Assembly: GCA_963921195.1 (NCBI GenBank)
Contig: OY992540.1
Coordinates: 78,171,337 to 78,235,336 of the forward strand
Reading direction: 5' to 3'
DNA: 64,000 bases
Origin: Pegoplata infirma
Lineage: Eukaryota > Arthropoda > Insecta > Diptera > Anthomyiidae
Shown here: one piece after another, positions 11,360 through 24,367 of the stretch
Layout: each line of letters starts with the position of its first letter
Numbering within the stretch: position 1 is the stretch's first letter
Program-made: the position numbers and the translations under genes
Notes under the pieces: model-generated
What the model was told of the DNA's origin: nothing
The model's input: only the letters and a program-made list of their open reading frames with translations
Databases searched by the model: none

Positions 11360-12902
11360 TAGAGTTTTTCTTTTCCCGGACTTTTTCATTTCCCGGGAAA
11401 GCGGGATTCATTTTTAAATTTCCCGGGATCCCGGGAATTCCCGCAAAAACTAAAAACCCAAATTGTTTGTAAAAAAAATATATAAAAACTTCATGAATGC
11501 AATTACACTATTTATAATGTTTATTAACACAATACAAATCTTATTTAGTACCTTTAAAACAAAAAAAATAAATAAATAAGTTTCAAGAAAAAAAGAGCAA
11601 TTTTTGTTATCCAGTTTTTATAAAAAAAAATGGCTCAAATACGTCGAAGTCGTTTAAAAGTATTTTTAAGGGAATATGTTATTTAACACCGCTTTATCTG
11701 TTTTAATAATAAAAATTCATCATTTAATCTAATTCATATCAGGCATACTTGGGACTAAAGAATTGAGGCATTAGTTTTTTTCATGTAAAATGCCAATGAA
11801 ATAGCAGGCATTTTTTCATACAAAAGTAAGGCCAGGTCCCAAGTATGATATCGGGTCATTTTTACAATTGCTTTGCCTCTAAAACGCAATGAAACTGATT
11901 CAGAGGAATTTCTCAATTATGTATCTGAAACAGAATGTAGAAATGAAATTATAACAAAATTTACCCCAAAAAATTGATTTTATATCGATTTAAAAAGAAT
12001 CATGTCCAGATACATAAATATTTTCTATGGAAACAAATAACCATACTGCAAATTTTTATAATGCAGGTCTCAGAAAGAAAATTTCTCAGATTCTGAAAAA
12101 AAGTATCAGGTTCTGATAACACAATGCAACAATCAAAATCGGAATGGAATGAAACCAAAAGAAAATGAATGCAAACCAAACCCTCGATACGTTTTTTTTG
12201 GTTCAGCGCTAGATTTTTTTACACGCATTTGAAGTTGGTGAACTTTTACTATAATTATAATAATAATTGCTTAAACATTGTATAAGACGTATGATTAATT
12301 ATGTAATTGCCTTTAAATAACAATCATACGCAATGGTGAACAGTGGATTATTTTTAATAATTTGGATATTCAGTAAGTAGGTAAGCAGGACCGATTGCAG
12401 CGAAATTCATACCGGTTATAGCTAATGTAATTTTGAGCTTAGTTTGGACGCTGGACCCCACATGTCCAATAAGTGCACCACCAGGGGCCCTTAATGTAGG
12501 TCAAAATCACCAACTTTATATGCGCGTAAAAAATAATCTAATCTAGAAAAATAATTTGAGGGTTTTGATATGTAAAATGTAAACTTTCATTTGCTTTTGG
12601 TTTCATGCCATTCCGATTCGGAAAATTCGATTTTGTATCACTGTCTAATTATATCCTATCGGAGATTTAGATATTGTGAGACTTTTTTCATTTCGTAAGT
12701 ATCAGATTTTATGACATTTTTAGTTAGAAGGTCTATCTTGGAATACTTTTTGGGCCCTCCTTCAATAGAAGTCGAAAAATCAACAATTTTAAATAAACTA
12801 AAATTCCCGGGAATTCCCGCTCTATTTCCCGGGATTTCGGGATCGAAAATATACGGGAATTCCCGGGAAATCCCGTCCCGGGAATTCCCGTGAAAAACTC
12901 TA
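11360..12902. mobile_element. hAT-type element with CCCGGGAATTCCCG arrays
   Basis: The ends TAGAGTTTTTC and GAAAAACTCTA are flanked by exact 8-bp duplications atcacaat (11352-11359 and 12903-12910). Both subterminal regions are arrays of CCCGGGAATTCCCG-like palindromes, strikingly GC-rich for this window. The 1.2-kb interior shows no transposase. The 8-bp duplication and internal-repeat layout suggest hAT. Confidence 0.85.
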
Positions 12903-12910
12903 ATCACAAT

Positions 12911-13239
12911 GTTTAACAATTATTATTGACCGACCGAATACACCTTTTTTTGCCGTAGCCGAACCCGAATATGTGGCCCAATTTTCACTATTCGGTCGAA
13001 TATTAAAAAAAAATTATTTATGTAGTAAACACAAGAAAAAATTTTCACTTGGCGGAATACACAAATATATAAAAACGTTGTCTAGAATGATTTTGTTTTA
13101 AAAAAAAAACTTTTTTTAGACATTTTTGTAAAAAAAAAAATTTTGAGCGTAAATGTTTTTCGACCGGAGTATTGGTGCAAAAACACTTCGTGAAAAGTTT
13201 TTGTGGCTTACTTATGTGATTAAAAATTGTTTAGTGTGA
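12911..13239. other. no gene seen
   Basis: AT-rich sequence with two ATTCGGTCGAATA-like words near 12930-13010. No coding exon or clear element ends. Confidence 0.4.
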
Positions 13240-14045
13240 TTTCTAACACGTGTGTACAAATTTTGTAATTCCTTTAGTAACCCCTCGAAATATTAGTCAA
13301 GGAGCCCATAAATTATATATATTCATGATCATTGATCGATTTAATGACGCTCTAGCGATGGTCGTCCATCCGTCTCTCTGTCTGTCTGTTGAAAATACGC
13401 TAACTTTATGGAGTATCCTGAAGTTTAGTAGATATATTGGGGATTTACCTGGTCAGGTTTTTTATTGCAATCCAGCGAGATCGGTCCAGTGGTTCAAAAG
13501 TTATGAGCAAAAGACTGAATTTCGGCAAGGGTTTTTCGTGAATTTACGAGATAAGAAACATGCTAACTTTTGAAAAGAAATTCTGAGGATGGTGAAGCTT
13601 TGCATGTATATTTGTCGTTCCCCAGGCCTGCTTCGTATTGAATTTCAGCCAAATCGGTCCAGTGGTTCACAGGTTATTAGTAAAACCGTGAATATCAGAT
13701 TAGTTTCACCTTAAATTCACGTGTTGAAAACCCGTTAAACATGTTTTAAAATCATTGGTAAGTCACAAAAATATTTTACAACGTATTTTTGTCACTCAAA
13801 AATATTTTTACACTAAAAAAATTGACTCGAAAAAATTATACACTAAAAAAAAATTTAGTAAATTATTTTTTTTTTTTCAAAAATTACTTAAAAAAAAGTT
13901 TTTTACACAAAATAAAATATTTTCAATCAAAAATTTTATTTTTTTCACGTTAGAAAATTTACTATCACTTAAAAAGGGCATTGTGGAGGGTATTCATAGA
14001 TTCGGCCACGTCGAATTTAATTTTTCTACTTGTTTTTGTTATAAT
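13240..14045 (-). mobile_element. family A interspersed repeat copy
   Basis: It contains the family hallmarks: GTAACCCCTCGAAATATTAG, the ATATATATTCATGATC..CGATCGATTT block, a CCGTC/TCTG microsatellite, two GTTCAAAAGTTATGAGC segments, and the end GTGGAGGGTATTCATAGATT followed by a CGGCCACGTCGAATTT hairpin-like tail. No protein-coding domain. The superfamily is unassigned. Confidence 0.7.
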
Positions 14046-14389
14046 TTATCATTACAATTTTAAATGGCGAATATCGCGAACTTCAAAAAAACTGCTAGCA
14101 CCATTGAATTCAGCGTACACGAATTAGCTTTACCAGCAAGATGCCTTGCTTGTTAAATTTTACGACTAGCACAGTGCAATTATTTCATCCGATTCACTTG
14201 AAAGTGGGTCAAGGACCAATATGTTGGCTCACTATACCCTTCACCAAAATTTAAGAAGATTTGTTCGGGACTCCAAAGAAAATTGACCACTTCACCCCAC
14301 ATTCGCAATCACTTTTAATCAAACGTGTTATTTAAAAAAAAAATCACAAATCATCCACAAAATCAGTATGGGGTGGCATTATTAATAAT

Positions 14390-15197
14390 CAGAGACTGGA
14401 ACTTCATGCAAATGCATGTTTTTTCTCGTTAGTCTGAGAACATTGTTAATGAGATATCTTTTCGGATCAACAAATTTGCATTAAAATGGCATTGATTTGT
14501 AAGTGCATATTTTTGCATATTTTAGTAAAAATGCATATATTTGCATATTTTTGAAATAATGGCATTTTTTAGTATTATTTTGTAATATTTAAGAAAAAAT
14601 TCAAGTTTTTAAACATTTTTTGTTACATTTTTTTCGCAATAGTTTTTACACAGTATTTTTTCGAATTTTAGTTTTTTGCCATTTTGACGCTTTTTTGGTA
14701 TTTTATGCAGATTTTTTTTTTAATCGTACCTAGACGTACTTTTTTTGTGTCCCGCCGACGTATTTTTTTTAGAGTTGGCAAAAGAGAACTTGGTGTTTCA
14801 GTTGTCACTTTTTTCATATTAACACAAATTCCAAGAAAACACACTTCAAAAGGATTAGCTTCGCTAAAATATGCTTCAATCACATCCGTAGCTGTAGAAC
14901 GATAATTTTTAATTTTTTCAAATTGTTTTAGATCGAATAGACTCATCTTTACTTTTAATAATTTAAAAAAGTGTTTACTTGTCAATATAAATAATTTTTT
15001 TTTGTAAGTTTTACTAAAGTAAATATTTTTTTTTAATCTGTAAGACTGAATTTTGCTGTTATGTTTTTATTTAAATAAAATTTAAAAAAAAATTTAAATG
15101 CATATTTTCTAAATTTTTGTAGCATATTTTACGATTTTTTATGCATATTTTAAGCGCTTAAAAGAACGTTTTTAGATGCATGAAGTTCCAGTCTCTG
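14390..15197. mobile_element. hAT-type element with ATGCATATTTT words
   Basis: The perfect 20-base inverted ends CAGAGACTGGAACTTCATGC are flanked by exact 8-bp duplications ttaataat (14382-14389 and 15198-15205). Words such as TGCATATTTT recur within both ends. A 105-codon minus-strand frame (14668-14985) inside is lysine-rich and shows no transposase motif that I can identify. Confidence 0.9.
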
Positions 15198-15205
15198 TTA
15201 ATAAT

Positions 15206-16130
15206 TAACAAATGAATTAATTTAAAAATGAATTAATTTAAAATAAATGAAAGGAGATAAATAAATATTACCAAATCAAAATATAATAATGCATCCGTTT
15301 TTTTTTGTTAATGTTAATAAATTAAATAAAAAGTAACAATTCTCTGACTGCTGTTGCATATAACACTTGATTAAGGTTTCTGATGAACGCTGACAATGAA
15401 AAGTCAAATATAAAAATAATTATATTATGATTATTGATTTAAATCGCTGAATATTGTTTATTAAACCATAAATGATAAGTTCGATTTGTAATTTTGTTTA
15501 TATAAACAGGCTAAATGCATAATTGATAAATGTCTTGCCGGTGTACAGTGAATAAAGTACTTACAGCACATTTACATTGTGGTCAATGAAATTTAAGTAT
15601 TTTTGTTGTTATTTTTTTTTTTAATTTTTCATATAAACAAATAACAAAAAAATTTACATCCAACCAAGAAGTATAATAAACCCGACTTTAAACATAAAAA
15701 AAAAATTAAATTAACTTGATAAGCTGAGAAATTATGGTGTTTGTACGCAAGAAGCGTGAAAATTAAAGCAGAATGTTTTCATAAATGGTTAGACAGACAG
15801 ACGGACAAATTGGACAGACAGAAAGACGGACATATGGATAAACATTGCATATTAAGTACACATAAAAATGTTTATGTATTTATTTTTATATATGAGGAAT
15901 TCCTTAAAAAATATAGGCATTTTTAGGGGCAGTCGTACGTCTCAATGAGATGAAAACTAAGGAAAAATTACAATTTTAAACCCTGCAACGCCATTTTTAG
16001 ATGTTATTTTCTTGATTTTCACTTGAAATTCAAAGATTCTATTTGAGGGGAGTAGAGCACAAGGGGTTCAAGTGCCTTTTATTTACTAATGCAATACAAA
16101 ATGTTAGATGCTAGCTAGAATATTATTATA
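15206..16130. other. no gene seen
   Basis: AT-rich, apparently low-copy sequence; a short GACAGACAGACGG run lies near 15793. No exon, RNA gene or element terminus can be supported. Confidence 0.4.
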
Positions 16131-16741
16131 CCCTCCACTTAGTGATAGAGGGTATATATAAGTTTGTCATTCCGTTTGTAACTCATCGAAATATCGATCT
16201 GGGACCCCATAAAGTATATATATTCATAATGCCCGATCGATTTTAAGACATTCTAGCGATGTCCGTCTGTCCGTCTGTCTGTCTGTGGAAAATGCTGTCG
16301 CGGACAAAATATTGCACAGAGATGACTGAAACTTAACATATTTATTGAGAGTTCTCCCGAGAAGTTTGGTATTGCATTTGAGCGATATCGGTTCGGCGGT
16401 TCAAAAGTTATGAACGAAAATGTAAGCACACCTCAAAAATTTCAGTCATTCAACATAACCTAAAAATACAAAATGCTTTAATTCGGCTTCTGGTTGGCAT
16501 ATGTGAACATAATTGAACACCAAATGGTATTTAAACAAGTACGAACATATTTTTTGACAAAAAAATAAAAAAATCGCGGATTTTTTTTCCAAAATTTTTT
16601 TCGCGGAAATTTTTTTTCAAAAAAAAATTTTTTTTTCAAAAGTAATTTCCTTTTAAATAAAGTTGTTTGCAATAATCTTTTTGAAATTGTGGAGGGTATC
16701 ACTACATTCGGCAAGGCCGAATTTAACTTTTTTACTTGTTT
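16131..16741 (-). mobile_element. family A copy, near full length
   Basis: It runs from ATACCCTCCACTTAGTGATA to GTGGAGGGTATCACTACATT and a CGGCAAGGCCGAATTTAACT tail, so both ends carry the ACCCTCCAC word in inverted orientation. It is the inverted sister of 61861-62523. No coding potential. Confidence 0.8.
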
Positions 16742-17017
16742 TTAAGTTAATAGAGATCCTGAGATATATTTTAATCTAACAAGTTAAAAAAATACCATCT
16801 TTTGCAAATACAAGAGCCCAAAAATTGCCTTTGAAGTAAGTAAGTCGCACTTTGTGCTCTAACTTTTTTGATAAATTTAGAATTATATGAAAAGAATGTT
16901 AGTTATATGTAAAAGGAAACCCACATTTTATTACGAAAATATTAAATGGTTCTTTGTTTAATTTATAGTCGTCATAATCAGATTACATGACATCATCGGG
17001 CTCATCTTCATCTTGAT

Positions 17018-17675
17018 TAGGGCGTCCCGTCAAAACTAAACTTTAGCATTTCCTGCCGTAATATCTGCCGAACGATGGCCTCGGAGTAGCTAATTGTGGA
17101 AAAATTTATGAAAAAAATTTTGCAAGGTAATCTTTAGTTTAGCCGGCAACCAGCGGTCAAAGTTAAAAAAATACGTTTTTGGACCAAAATTCATATCCGA
17201 ATTATTTAACCAAATCTGGCTCAAAAATAAGGAAATTTTGGGTACTTTATTAGAAAAATATTTAAAAAATTCCAAAATAGCGATTTGGTCCACAGATGCT
17301 GATTTTCAAACATAAAAAATATTTTTTAACCAAATTTGTCTTAAAAGTCAAAAATGTTGATTTTGGCCCAAAATGCGGACCAAAATCTTTGATCAGCATT
17401 TTTGAACTAAAATCGTTTTTTATATTTTTGTAATATTTTTGAGACAACATGCTTTACATTTTCAAAGTTTTGAGACTAATTTGGATAAAAAAATAATTTT
17501 TATGTTAAAAAATCAGCATCTGTGGACCAAAATTTTTTTGCATTTTTTTTTTATATTTTTCCAATAAAGTACGCAACAATTGCTAATTTTTGAGCCGGAT
17601 TTTGTGAAAAAATTTGGATATGAATTTTGGCCGAAAAACGCAATTTTTCAAACTTTGACCGCTGGTTAACGACTT
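17018..17675. mobile_element. TAGGGC-ended hAT-like remnant
   Basis: It starts TAGGGCGTCCCGTCAAAACT and shares its interior (AGCGGTCAAAGTT; CCACAGATGCTGATTTT) with the complete element at 58522-59880. It is a foldback: the AGCGGTCAAAG segment near 17150 recurs inverted near 17655. The right terminus is lost, so there is no target duplication. Confidence 0.65.
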
Positions 17676-17925
17676 AAGATGTTCTTGCTAAATTTTATTA
17701 CTATTAATACACGAACTTCTCGAAATTCAACCACTTTGTCCACGTGAAAAAATAAATTTTTATAATTGCTTGGAGCACAAGGGGTTTAAGTGCTCATATA
17801 CCTCTTGTGCTCCAAGCAAAACAGGTACATATTTTTATAACAAGAGCTAAAAATTTTCGCAATATCTCGCTAACCGACAAGAATTTCACATTGACCTCTT
17901 GTGCTCTGAACTTCTGTGAACTTCA
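17676..17925. other. no gene seen
   Basis: Contains paired GGAGCACAAGGGGTTTAAGTG-type words (17773 and nearby) related to 16050-16080 and 18910-18950, probably remnants of one older repeat. Confidence 0.3.
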
Positions 17926-17933
17926 CCTACTAA

Positions 17934-18873
17934 CAGTGTTGCCAGAACTTGGTAATAAAAAACGGCTAAATTCATTCGGAAAAACGGCTAAAAAAAGGCT
18001 AAAAAATGGCTAAAAAAAGGCTAAAATATATATTTTACTTTTTTAAGAAAAACTAATGTAAATTTATATTTTGTACGGTTTTTTATACATAAATTAAAAT
18101 AAGGAGACAGTTTTGTTTCTGTTTTGACATATCTTCAATAAAATGAAGAGAGTTCAAAACACTTTTTTAATGATTTAAATTTTTTATAAAAATATATATA
18201 AAAATTTTGATTGCAAAAAATTTATTTTAGTAAAAAAAAATTTTAGTTATTTTTCTTTAAAATTTTTTTTTCAACACTTAAATTCGAGGTGAAACTTTTT
18301 ACCTTTGGGACCGTTTTCGTTGAAACATGGCCAAAAGACTTCCAAAAATATATATGCCAAGATTCATCCATCAGCCTTCAAGTGGAGTTTTTAACATATT
18401 TTTAAAAGACAGGGGCATTACTAGATCGTCTAAAATTTAGTATAATGTTTATGGTATGAATATGACAAAAATATCCGTGGTTTTGTTCCAGACTGGTGTT
18501 TATAAAAATTTAAATATATGAAAAACAATTACCTATTAACAAAACAAACCAACATATAAAATCCTGCCGATGATAACACATAACTAAAGTGGTGTGAAAC
18601 CGGTATTGGAATACCAGAAATGTCTGTAATTTTTAGAAATTAAATTTTCTCCTACAATTTTCAAACCTTTATAACAAACATAAAAACCAATAAATTCTTT
18701 ATTTTGGTATAAAAACACACTAAAACTTACTTTTTAACCGAAAACTAAAAAACTGCTAAAATAGTTTTGAAAATGGCTAAAAAAATGGCTAAGAGCTAAA
18801 TGCCTTTTTCTCCGGCTAAACGAGTTCAAAAGGAGCTAAATCTAGCCGAAAAATGGCTAAATTGGCAACACTG
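17934..18873. mobile_element. hAT-type element with GGCTAAA words
   Basis: The ends CAGTGTTGCCA and TGGCAACACTG are classic hAT-like termini. They are flanked by exact 8-bp duplications cctactaa (17926-17933 and 18874-18881). AACGGCTAAA/AATGGCTAAA words are clustered inside both ends (17970-18030 and 18770-18860). No transposase. Confidence 0.9.
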
Positions 18874-18986
18874 CCTACTAATTCCATATGTTAACTCAAT
18901 TTTTTTAAAAAAAGTCACTTGAACCCCTTGTGCTTTGAGCCCCTCATTTGTAATTTGAAGACTTCATTTGTAGTGGGATGAGTCTA

Positions 18987-19759
18987 CACTCAAAATAATA
19001 CATTAGTAGATTTACTAATTTTATTTTGCTAATGCTGGTTAGCTAACTTTTAGCAAATTTTTAGTTGAGATTAGCATGTTAGCAAAAATATCTTGTAAAC
19101 TTCATTTAGCGCATTAGCAATTTTAAACAAAATTTGAACAAATTTTTTTGCTAGATTTAAAATTGAGTTGACCAAATTTTTACATTCTTTTTTGCTAATA
19201 TTAGCAAAATAAATGGTAATTTTTTTTTAAAATGGCGCTATCTCGGAAACTAAGCCAGATAGAGCAAAATGGAGGCCATTTTCCTAGTATCGCCGGTACT
19301 CTACACATGTGTGGACCCTAATGGGCCCTAACTTTGGATCCAAAAAAAGTTAGCATTCCCGAAAATTTTAAAATGCTCATATCTCGGTAAATATTGCCGG
19401 TACAACAAAAAGTAGCTCTCAACACGTAGAACAAGACTGCAAAATAGTCAAAAGCTCTCCGAGTAATATTTTTGAAGTTATGGAATTTTTTAATTCTCAA
19501 GACCCCAGAGGTCCCCTATAATCAAGTATCTCAAAAACTAAGCAAGGTAGAGCGCAACGGACACAAATTTTGGATCAAAAACTATGACGATTTTTAAGGA
19601 ACCCAACTAGGTCTAGGTCCATCGGGGTCTGGACCTATTGGGTCCGAACCCAATGGGGTCCTCAGATGACTAATTATTGGCAAAACATTCAAAATCAGCA
19701 AATTTTCTTGTAGGTTTACACGCTTTTATTTGCTAACATTTCAGTTTTTTTTTTGGGTG
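18987..19759 (-). mobile_element. CACTC-ended element, TA duplication
   Basis: It starts CACTCAAAATAATAC and ends TTTTTTTTGGGTG. TA lies on both sides (18985-18986, 19760-19761), and the flanks join into a continuous minisatellite context. It is homologous in inverted orientation to 27635-28513, sharing the GGTCC/GGACC-rich core near 19600-19670. Confidence 0.8.
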
Positions 19760-19764
19760 TACTT

Positions 19765-19860
19765 GCAATTCGAATATTCCATTTATAAATCGAAAATTGC
19801 AATTGTAGTTCGAAGATTCCAATTGAAATTCGAATATTCCAATTGTAATTCGTAACTAGT
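19765..19860. repeat. TTCGAAT/CAATTG minisatellite
   Basis: Imperfect tandem words like ATTCGAATATTCCAATTG; similar material at 51590-51710. Confidence 0.6.
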
Positions 19861-19929
19861 AAAAACGTTATATTCGGCCTTGCCGATATATTAATAGCTT
19901 ATACAATGTCAATGACTATTTGCAAAAAA

Positions 19930-20741
19930 AACAAGTAAGAAAATAATAGTCGGTCAAGACCGACCATATAATACCCTACACCAGAGTTTCCCGGAAAATG
20001 GGTCCTAAGTTCAATCATGGACTGATTAGATCTATGTTTTGTCAAATCTTTAATAAGTGTAAAAAGCACTCACAAATAAAATTTGAGTGGAATAGGCTTC
20101 TGTTTGTTGACAATAAACCGATTCAACTGAATATCGGGCGAAATTTCTACATGGGACCTAAGTCCAAAAATGGTCCTATAATAATCAGATTTGATAAGGA
20201 TATTAAAGTACGCGTTTAACATACACAAACAGAATTTTAATTAAATATTTCTATTTTCATAAAATTTGAGAGATTTATTTGAAAATTGGGAAGGTGGTTT
20301 GTATGGGGGCTACAAGTAGAACTCGTCCGATTTCTTTAAAATTCGGAATGGTGATTTATGTGGATGAAACATGATTACCTGCCAAATTTCAAAAATATAC
20401 CTATTAAAATGCGGTTATTAGAGTCATTTCAGCCAAAACTAAAGAGGACCTTTGTATGGGCGCTAGGTCTAAATATGGACCGATTTTTCCCAAGCTTCGT
20501 GCTTGGGTCAAAAGAGGCTTAAGTTTCAAATTTCAAGTCAATTGGTTAAAAATTGCGACCTGTATCGTGTTTACAACGTTTACACGGACAGACGGACGGA
20601 CGGACATCGCTAAATCGACTCAAAAAGTGATTCTTATTCGATCGGTATACTTAAAAGTGGGTCTAGGACCAATATTTCGGGTAGTTACAAACATCAGCAC
20701 AAACTCATTATACCCTGTATCACAGTGTGGTGTAGGGTAAA
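19930..20741. mobile_element. family B repeat (ATAATACCCTACACCA ends)
   Basis: The ends ATAATACCCTACACCA (near 19970) and TGGTGTAGGGTA (near 20729) are inverted. The interior has a (GACG)n-like run at 20586-20606 and TTAGACCTA/GGTCCTA words. Open frames are incidental. Only one clear copy is in the window. Confidence 0.65.
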
Positions 20742-20744
20742 AAA

Positions 20745-21660
20745 AATTAAAAAACAAAAATTTAGAAAAAAAAACTTTCAGCGAAAAAAAAATTTTGGTG
20801 GACAAAAAAATCCGCGGAATTTTTTTTTCTAATAAAATATGTTTGTACTGGTTTAAATACCATTCGGTATCCAATTTTGTTCACATTTGTCAAACAGCAG
20901 CTGAATTAAGCATTTTTTATTTTTAGGTTATGTGGAATATATAGAGCTGCAAAACTATCGATAGTCGTCCCATTTTTAAACTATCGATACTATCGACAGT
21001 ATCGGATATTTTAAGGAATTGTAAGATTTTGCGTAAAATTACATTTTTTTCATTACAGCTTGGTACTTCTGAACACACAAATGACAGTTTTAGGCGTTCA
21101 CTGCCATTTCAGTCTATTTTAACTCACAACGGCGATCTTCCACTATGCCGTGCTTGTTCTGTTTGGACATTAAAATTCACAATAACATTATCACGAGATT
21201 ACTATCATTGCTTTAATACTTTAAAAAGTAGAATTATTCCAAAATGATATAAAGATTTTAAAAACTGTTCACTTTTTAATTAAGTTTGCAGCTAATGACA
21301 ATCTTTTTGAAGCTGATATTTTTTCGGCGATAGTATCACTATCGGGTAAAAACTATCGATAGTCCTTTTAAAATAAAACTATCGATACTATCGATAGTAC
21401 CATCGATAGTTTTGCAGCTCTAGGAATATACCAACATTTTCGAGGTATCCGTACATTTTCGTTCATAACTTTTAAACCGCTAAACCGATATCGCTCAAAC
21501 GCAATACCAAACTGCTCAGGACAACAACAAGTAAAGACATTAAGTTTAAATCATTTCTGTATAATATTGTGTCGTGATCGGCATTTCAACAGACAGACGG
21601 ACATCGATAGAATGTCTTAGAATCGATCACTGATCAATAATATATTTGGATCATTTCATG
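20745..21660 (+). mobile_element. family A copy interrupted by a hAT element
   Basis: The left part (20745-20941) matches the start of other family A copies (a CCGCGGAATTTTTTTTTC-like block, TACCATTCGGTATCCAATT). The right part from 21423 continues the family A sequence (CATTTTCGTTCATAACTTTT). Between them sits 20942-21422. Confidence 0.7.
20942..21422. mobile_element. hAT-type element carrying TATCGATA sites
   Basis: The ends TAGAGCTGCAAAACTATCG and their complement are flanked by exact 8-bp duplications ggaatata (20934-20941 and 21423-21430). Five exact TATCGATA octamers lie near the ends (20956, 20982, 21354, 21380, 21389), with further partial copies. No transposase. Confidence 0.9.
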
Positions 21661-21712
21661 TCAAATCGTACGCTTTGAAAATTTGTATATCCTCCAGAAC
21701 TTAACACTTCCC

Positions 21713-21993
21713 AAGTAAAAATGTGAAGGATCAGTACTGATCCGAAAAATGGATCGCTAAGATTGGATCAGTTTTAAGCGGACGGATACAATTTTATCCA
21801 AAAATGGGGTTATCTAATTATATAAATTTATTTTTCGGATGACGGATACAACGTCCGATTAAAACTGATCTAATCTTAGCGATCCATTTTTCGGATCAAT
21901 ACTGGTCTTTCAATTCTCGGATCAGTACTGATCTTACTAGGATCAGTACTGGTATTTCAAATCTCGGATAGGATGTGACATTTTTACTCAGGT
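21713..21993. mobile_element. palindromic MITE rich in GATCAGTACTGATC
   Basis: The ends AGTAAAAATGT and ACATTTTTACT are inverted. Interior words GGATCAGTACTGATCC and GATCCATTTTTCGGATC recur in both halves. No clear target duplication. Confidence 0.6.
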
Positions 21994-21999
21994 TGTTTA

Positions 22000-22815
22000 C
22001 ATTTTTCATAAAAGTTTTTGTTCAGATACTTGATGTAAACTGCCCCATAACAGACAAATGTCAATTTTATTCGTTTAATTTTTTGTATTTTTTTTGAGCT
22101 CTTGTCAAAAGGTTTATGAATAATTTAAGTACTTGTTTAAAGTATTTATTTTATGACTGTCAGGGCATTCAATGAATTTCAAAATTTCATTTCAATTTCA
22201 AAGTTTCTTTACACTCTCTTAAGCTGTAATAGACAGACAGACAAGTCAGTCAGTCCAGTAATCATACAATATATGAACACACATTTGTAATAACGACAAC
22301 GTCAATGTTGACAGCGACGGCGCGGCGACGAATTCTACTTGACATGGTCAATTGAAAGATTTATGAATAATATTAAAATAAATAACAATAATTTCTTAAA
22401 TGGGTTAATATTTCAACAACAGATTAACACATACTTATACTGGACAATGGAATAATTTGATTATTTTTTGTTCATTATCCGGTTCTTTATGCAAACTACA
22501 CATTTTAAATAATAATTTTATTTGTAGAAATCTTCCAAACGTTTTTTAATATTTTTTTGTTTGATTGCCAATTATTCTCACATTTTTATACTAAAAGTGT
22601 CAAAATATTTATCACTTAACAAAATATCGTTATAAACCAATCATATATTGTTGAAGATTTCTAAATTCTACTACTCTTCACCCTGCTTCAACTGAAAATT
22701 TGTTAATGGAGAGTCTTTTATTACGACTACTAGATGATAATGATTTGTCTTGTTTAAACACTTGAATATTATCTATATGATGCTTAAGGGCACTAAAATA
22801 TATTGTAATAGTTTT
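22000..22815. other. no gene seen, apparently low-copy DNA
   Basis: AT-rich with a locally GC-rich patch near 22310-22340 and a short (CAGA) run at 22232. No exon or element ends are recognised. Confidence 0.4.
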
Positions 22816-23262
22816 TTTTAAACATATAGGACGGGAACATTAGAGCGGCATTTTTTGAGTGGCAAAAAGTTTTTCTTCCAATTTTGAACATCCGTGCAAA
22901 TTTTTATTCTCCTAGGCCTAAAACTTATGTGATAAAAATTTAACGCCAATCGGATTAAATTAACCCGGCACCCGGCGATAAAAATTTTGGATATTTGAAA
23001 ATGTAAAACAAAAGAGTTTAAAAAAAATTTGATGCGCTTAACATTAATATCAAAAAATTTTAAAATCGTTTGAACGGTTTTCGAGATATCGCTTTTTGAA
23101 ATTTGCATAAACTGGAGGTTTTTTCATACGTTTGAGAAGGGTGTATTTGATTCGACACATCCAAATAGCGTTCTTACTTGTTTAATTTTTTTTTTTACAA
23201 AATACTACAATAATTTATTACAATAGTACAACATTAATTTTTATTGTTTTAAACATGGTCAC

Positions 23263-24071
23263 TAGGGCTATAACCAAATTTTTGGCATAGCACCACGTGA
23301 TGGACAATGTTGTTTTATTAAACAAAATCGCTTTCTCCGATCATTTTGCAAAAAAAACCACACGCACCAAATTCATTTTCTAAAAGTCCTCAAGATTTTT
23401 TTTATTTACAAAAAATTTAAGTATTTTTTATTTAACAACAAGTAAAAATGTTAAAAAAATTCTAATGTCTGTTTATTGAAGGAAATAAACTTAAGATTTA
23501 GAGTTCGTGCTGATTTACATAAAGGATAAATATCCTGGACCACCATAGTGGCACATTCCGCGCAAATATTACTTCTTTGCTGGTTTGGAATTATTGATTC
23601 TTCTTTATCCCAATATCTTAAGAAGCATCTGAGCGTTTTTAAATCTACCTAGCGACTCCTCCAGAGATTTAAAGTCATCTTCACTGAATTAGTGGTCTGA
23701 GAACCATATGTCAAACTATTTTCCACAAATAAAGGCACATATTGGGTAAAGCTCAGTTTGGTAACTTGGTATTAAAATGAACGTTAAAATTTTGTTGGTA
23801 AGGTTGGTAGTACCCCATGCGTACTTTCCCCGCCTACCTTAGTTTTAGTTTCGGACTTGATTAAAGCGGAATCATAGTTAAAATACACATTTTGCGATTA
23901 AAAAAAAAAATACAAAAATTGTAATTTAAAACTTCATCGCGTTTGGTGCGTGTACTTTTTTAACATCCGCGAAAAAGTGAAAACATTTTTCTTTATAGTT
24001 TTTCACGGTCTATATAACTGTGCTATGCCAATTTTGATATTTTCAAAAAATGTAAAAAACGTATAGCCCTA
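23263..24071. mobile_element. hAT-type element (TAGGGCTATA ends)
   Basis: The ends TAGGGCTATA and TATAGCCCTA are flanked by exact 8-bp duplications atggtcac (23255-23262 and 24072-24079). TTGGCATAGCAC words lie inside each end. The interior (23450-23870) includes a stretch that, read on the minus strand, has a Cys-x2-Cys spacing, but no domain can be assigned. Confidence 0.85.
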
Positions 24072-24367
24072 ATGGTCACGTTTTTCATCAAACATAATTT
24101 TTTTTACGGTTACATTAAACATGAGTTTTTGTTTTTATTTTTTATAGTTAAAATTATTAAAATGGTTCATGAAAAAGTGTTGTAAAGTATGAGTTTAACA
24201 CTCTCAAATAAATATGTTTTATGAATAAATAATTTTGATATTAGGTGCGTTTTGTAAAAGTTGCCCTAAAATAAAGGTATTTGGCTGCTATATTGGAACT
24301 TTATTAATGTGAAATTATACAAAAACAAGTAGAAAAGTTAAATTCGACTTGGCCGAATCTATGAATA

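Noticed and set aside
14668..14985. 105-codon frame as a hAT transposase remnant
   Set aside because: No BED finger, catalytic or dimerisation motif; the composition is that of AT-rich noncoding sequence.
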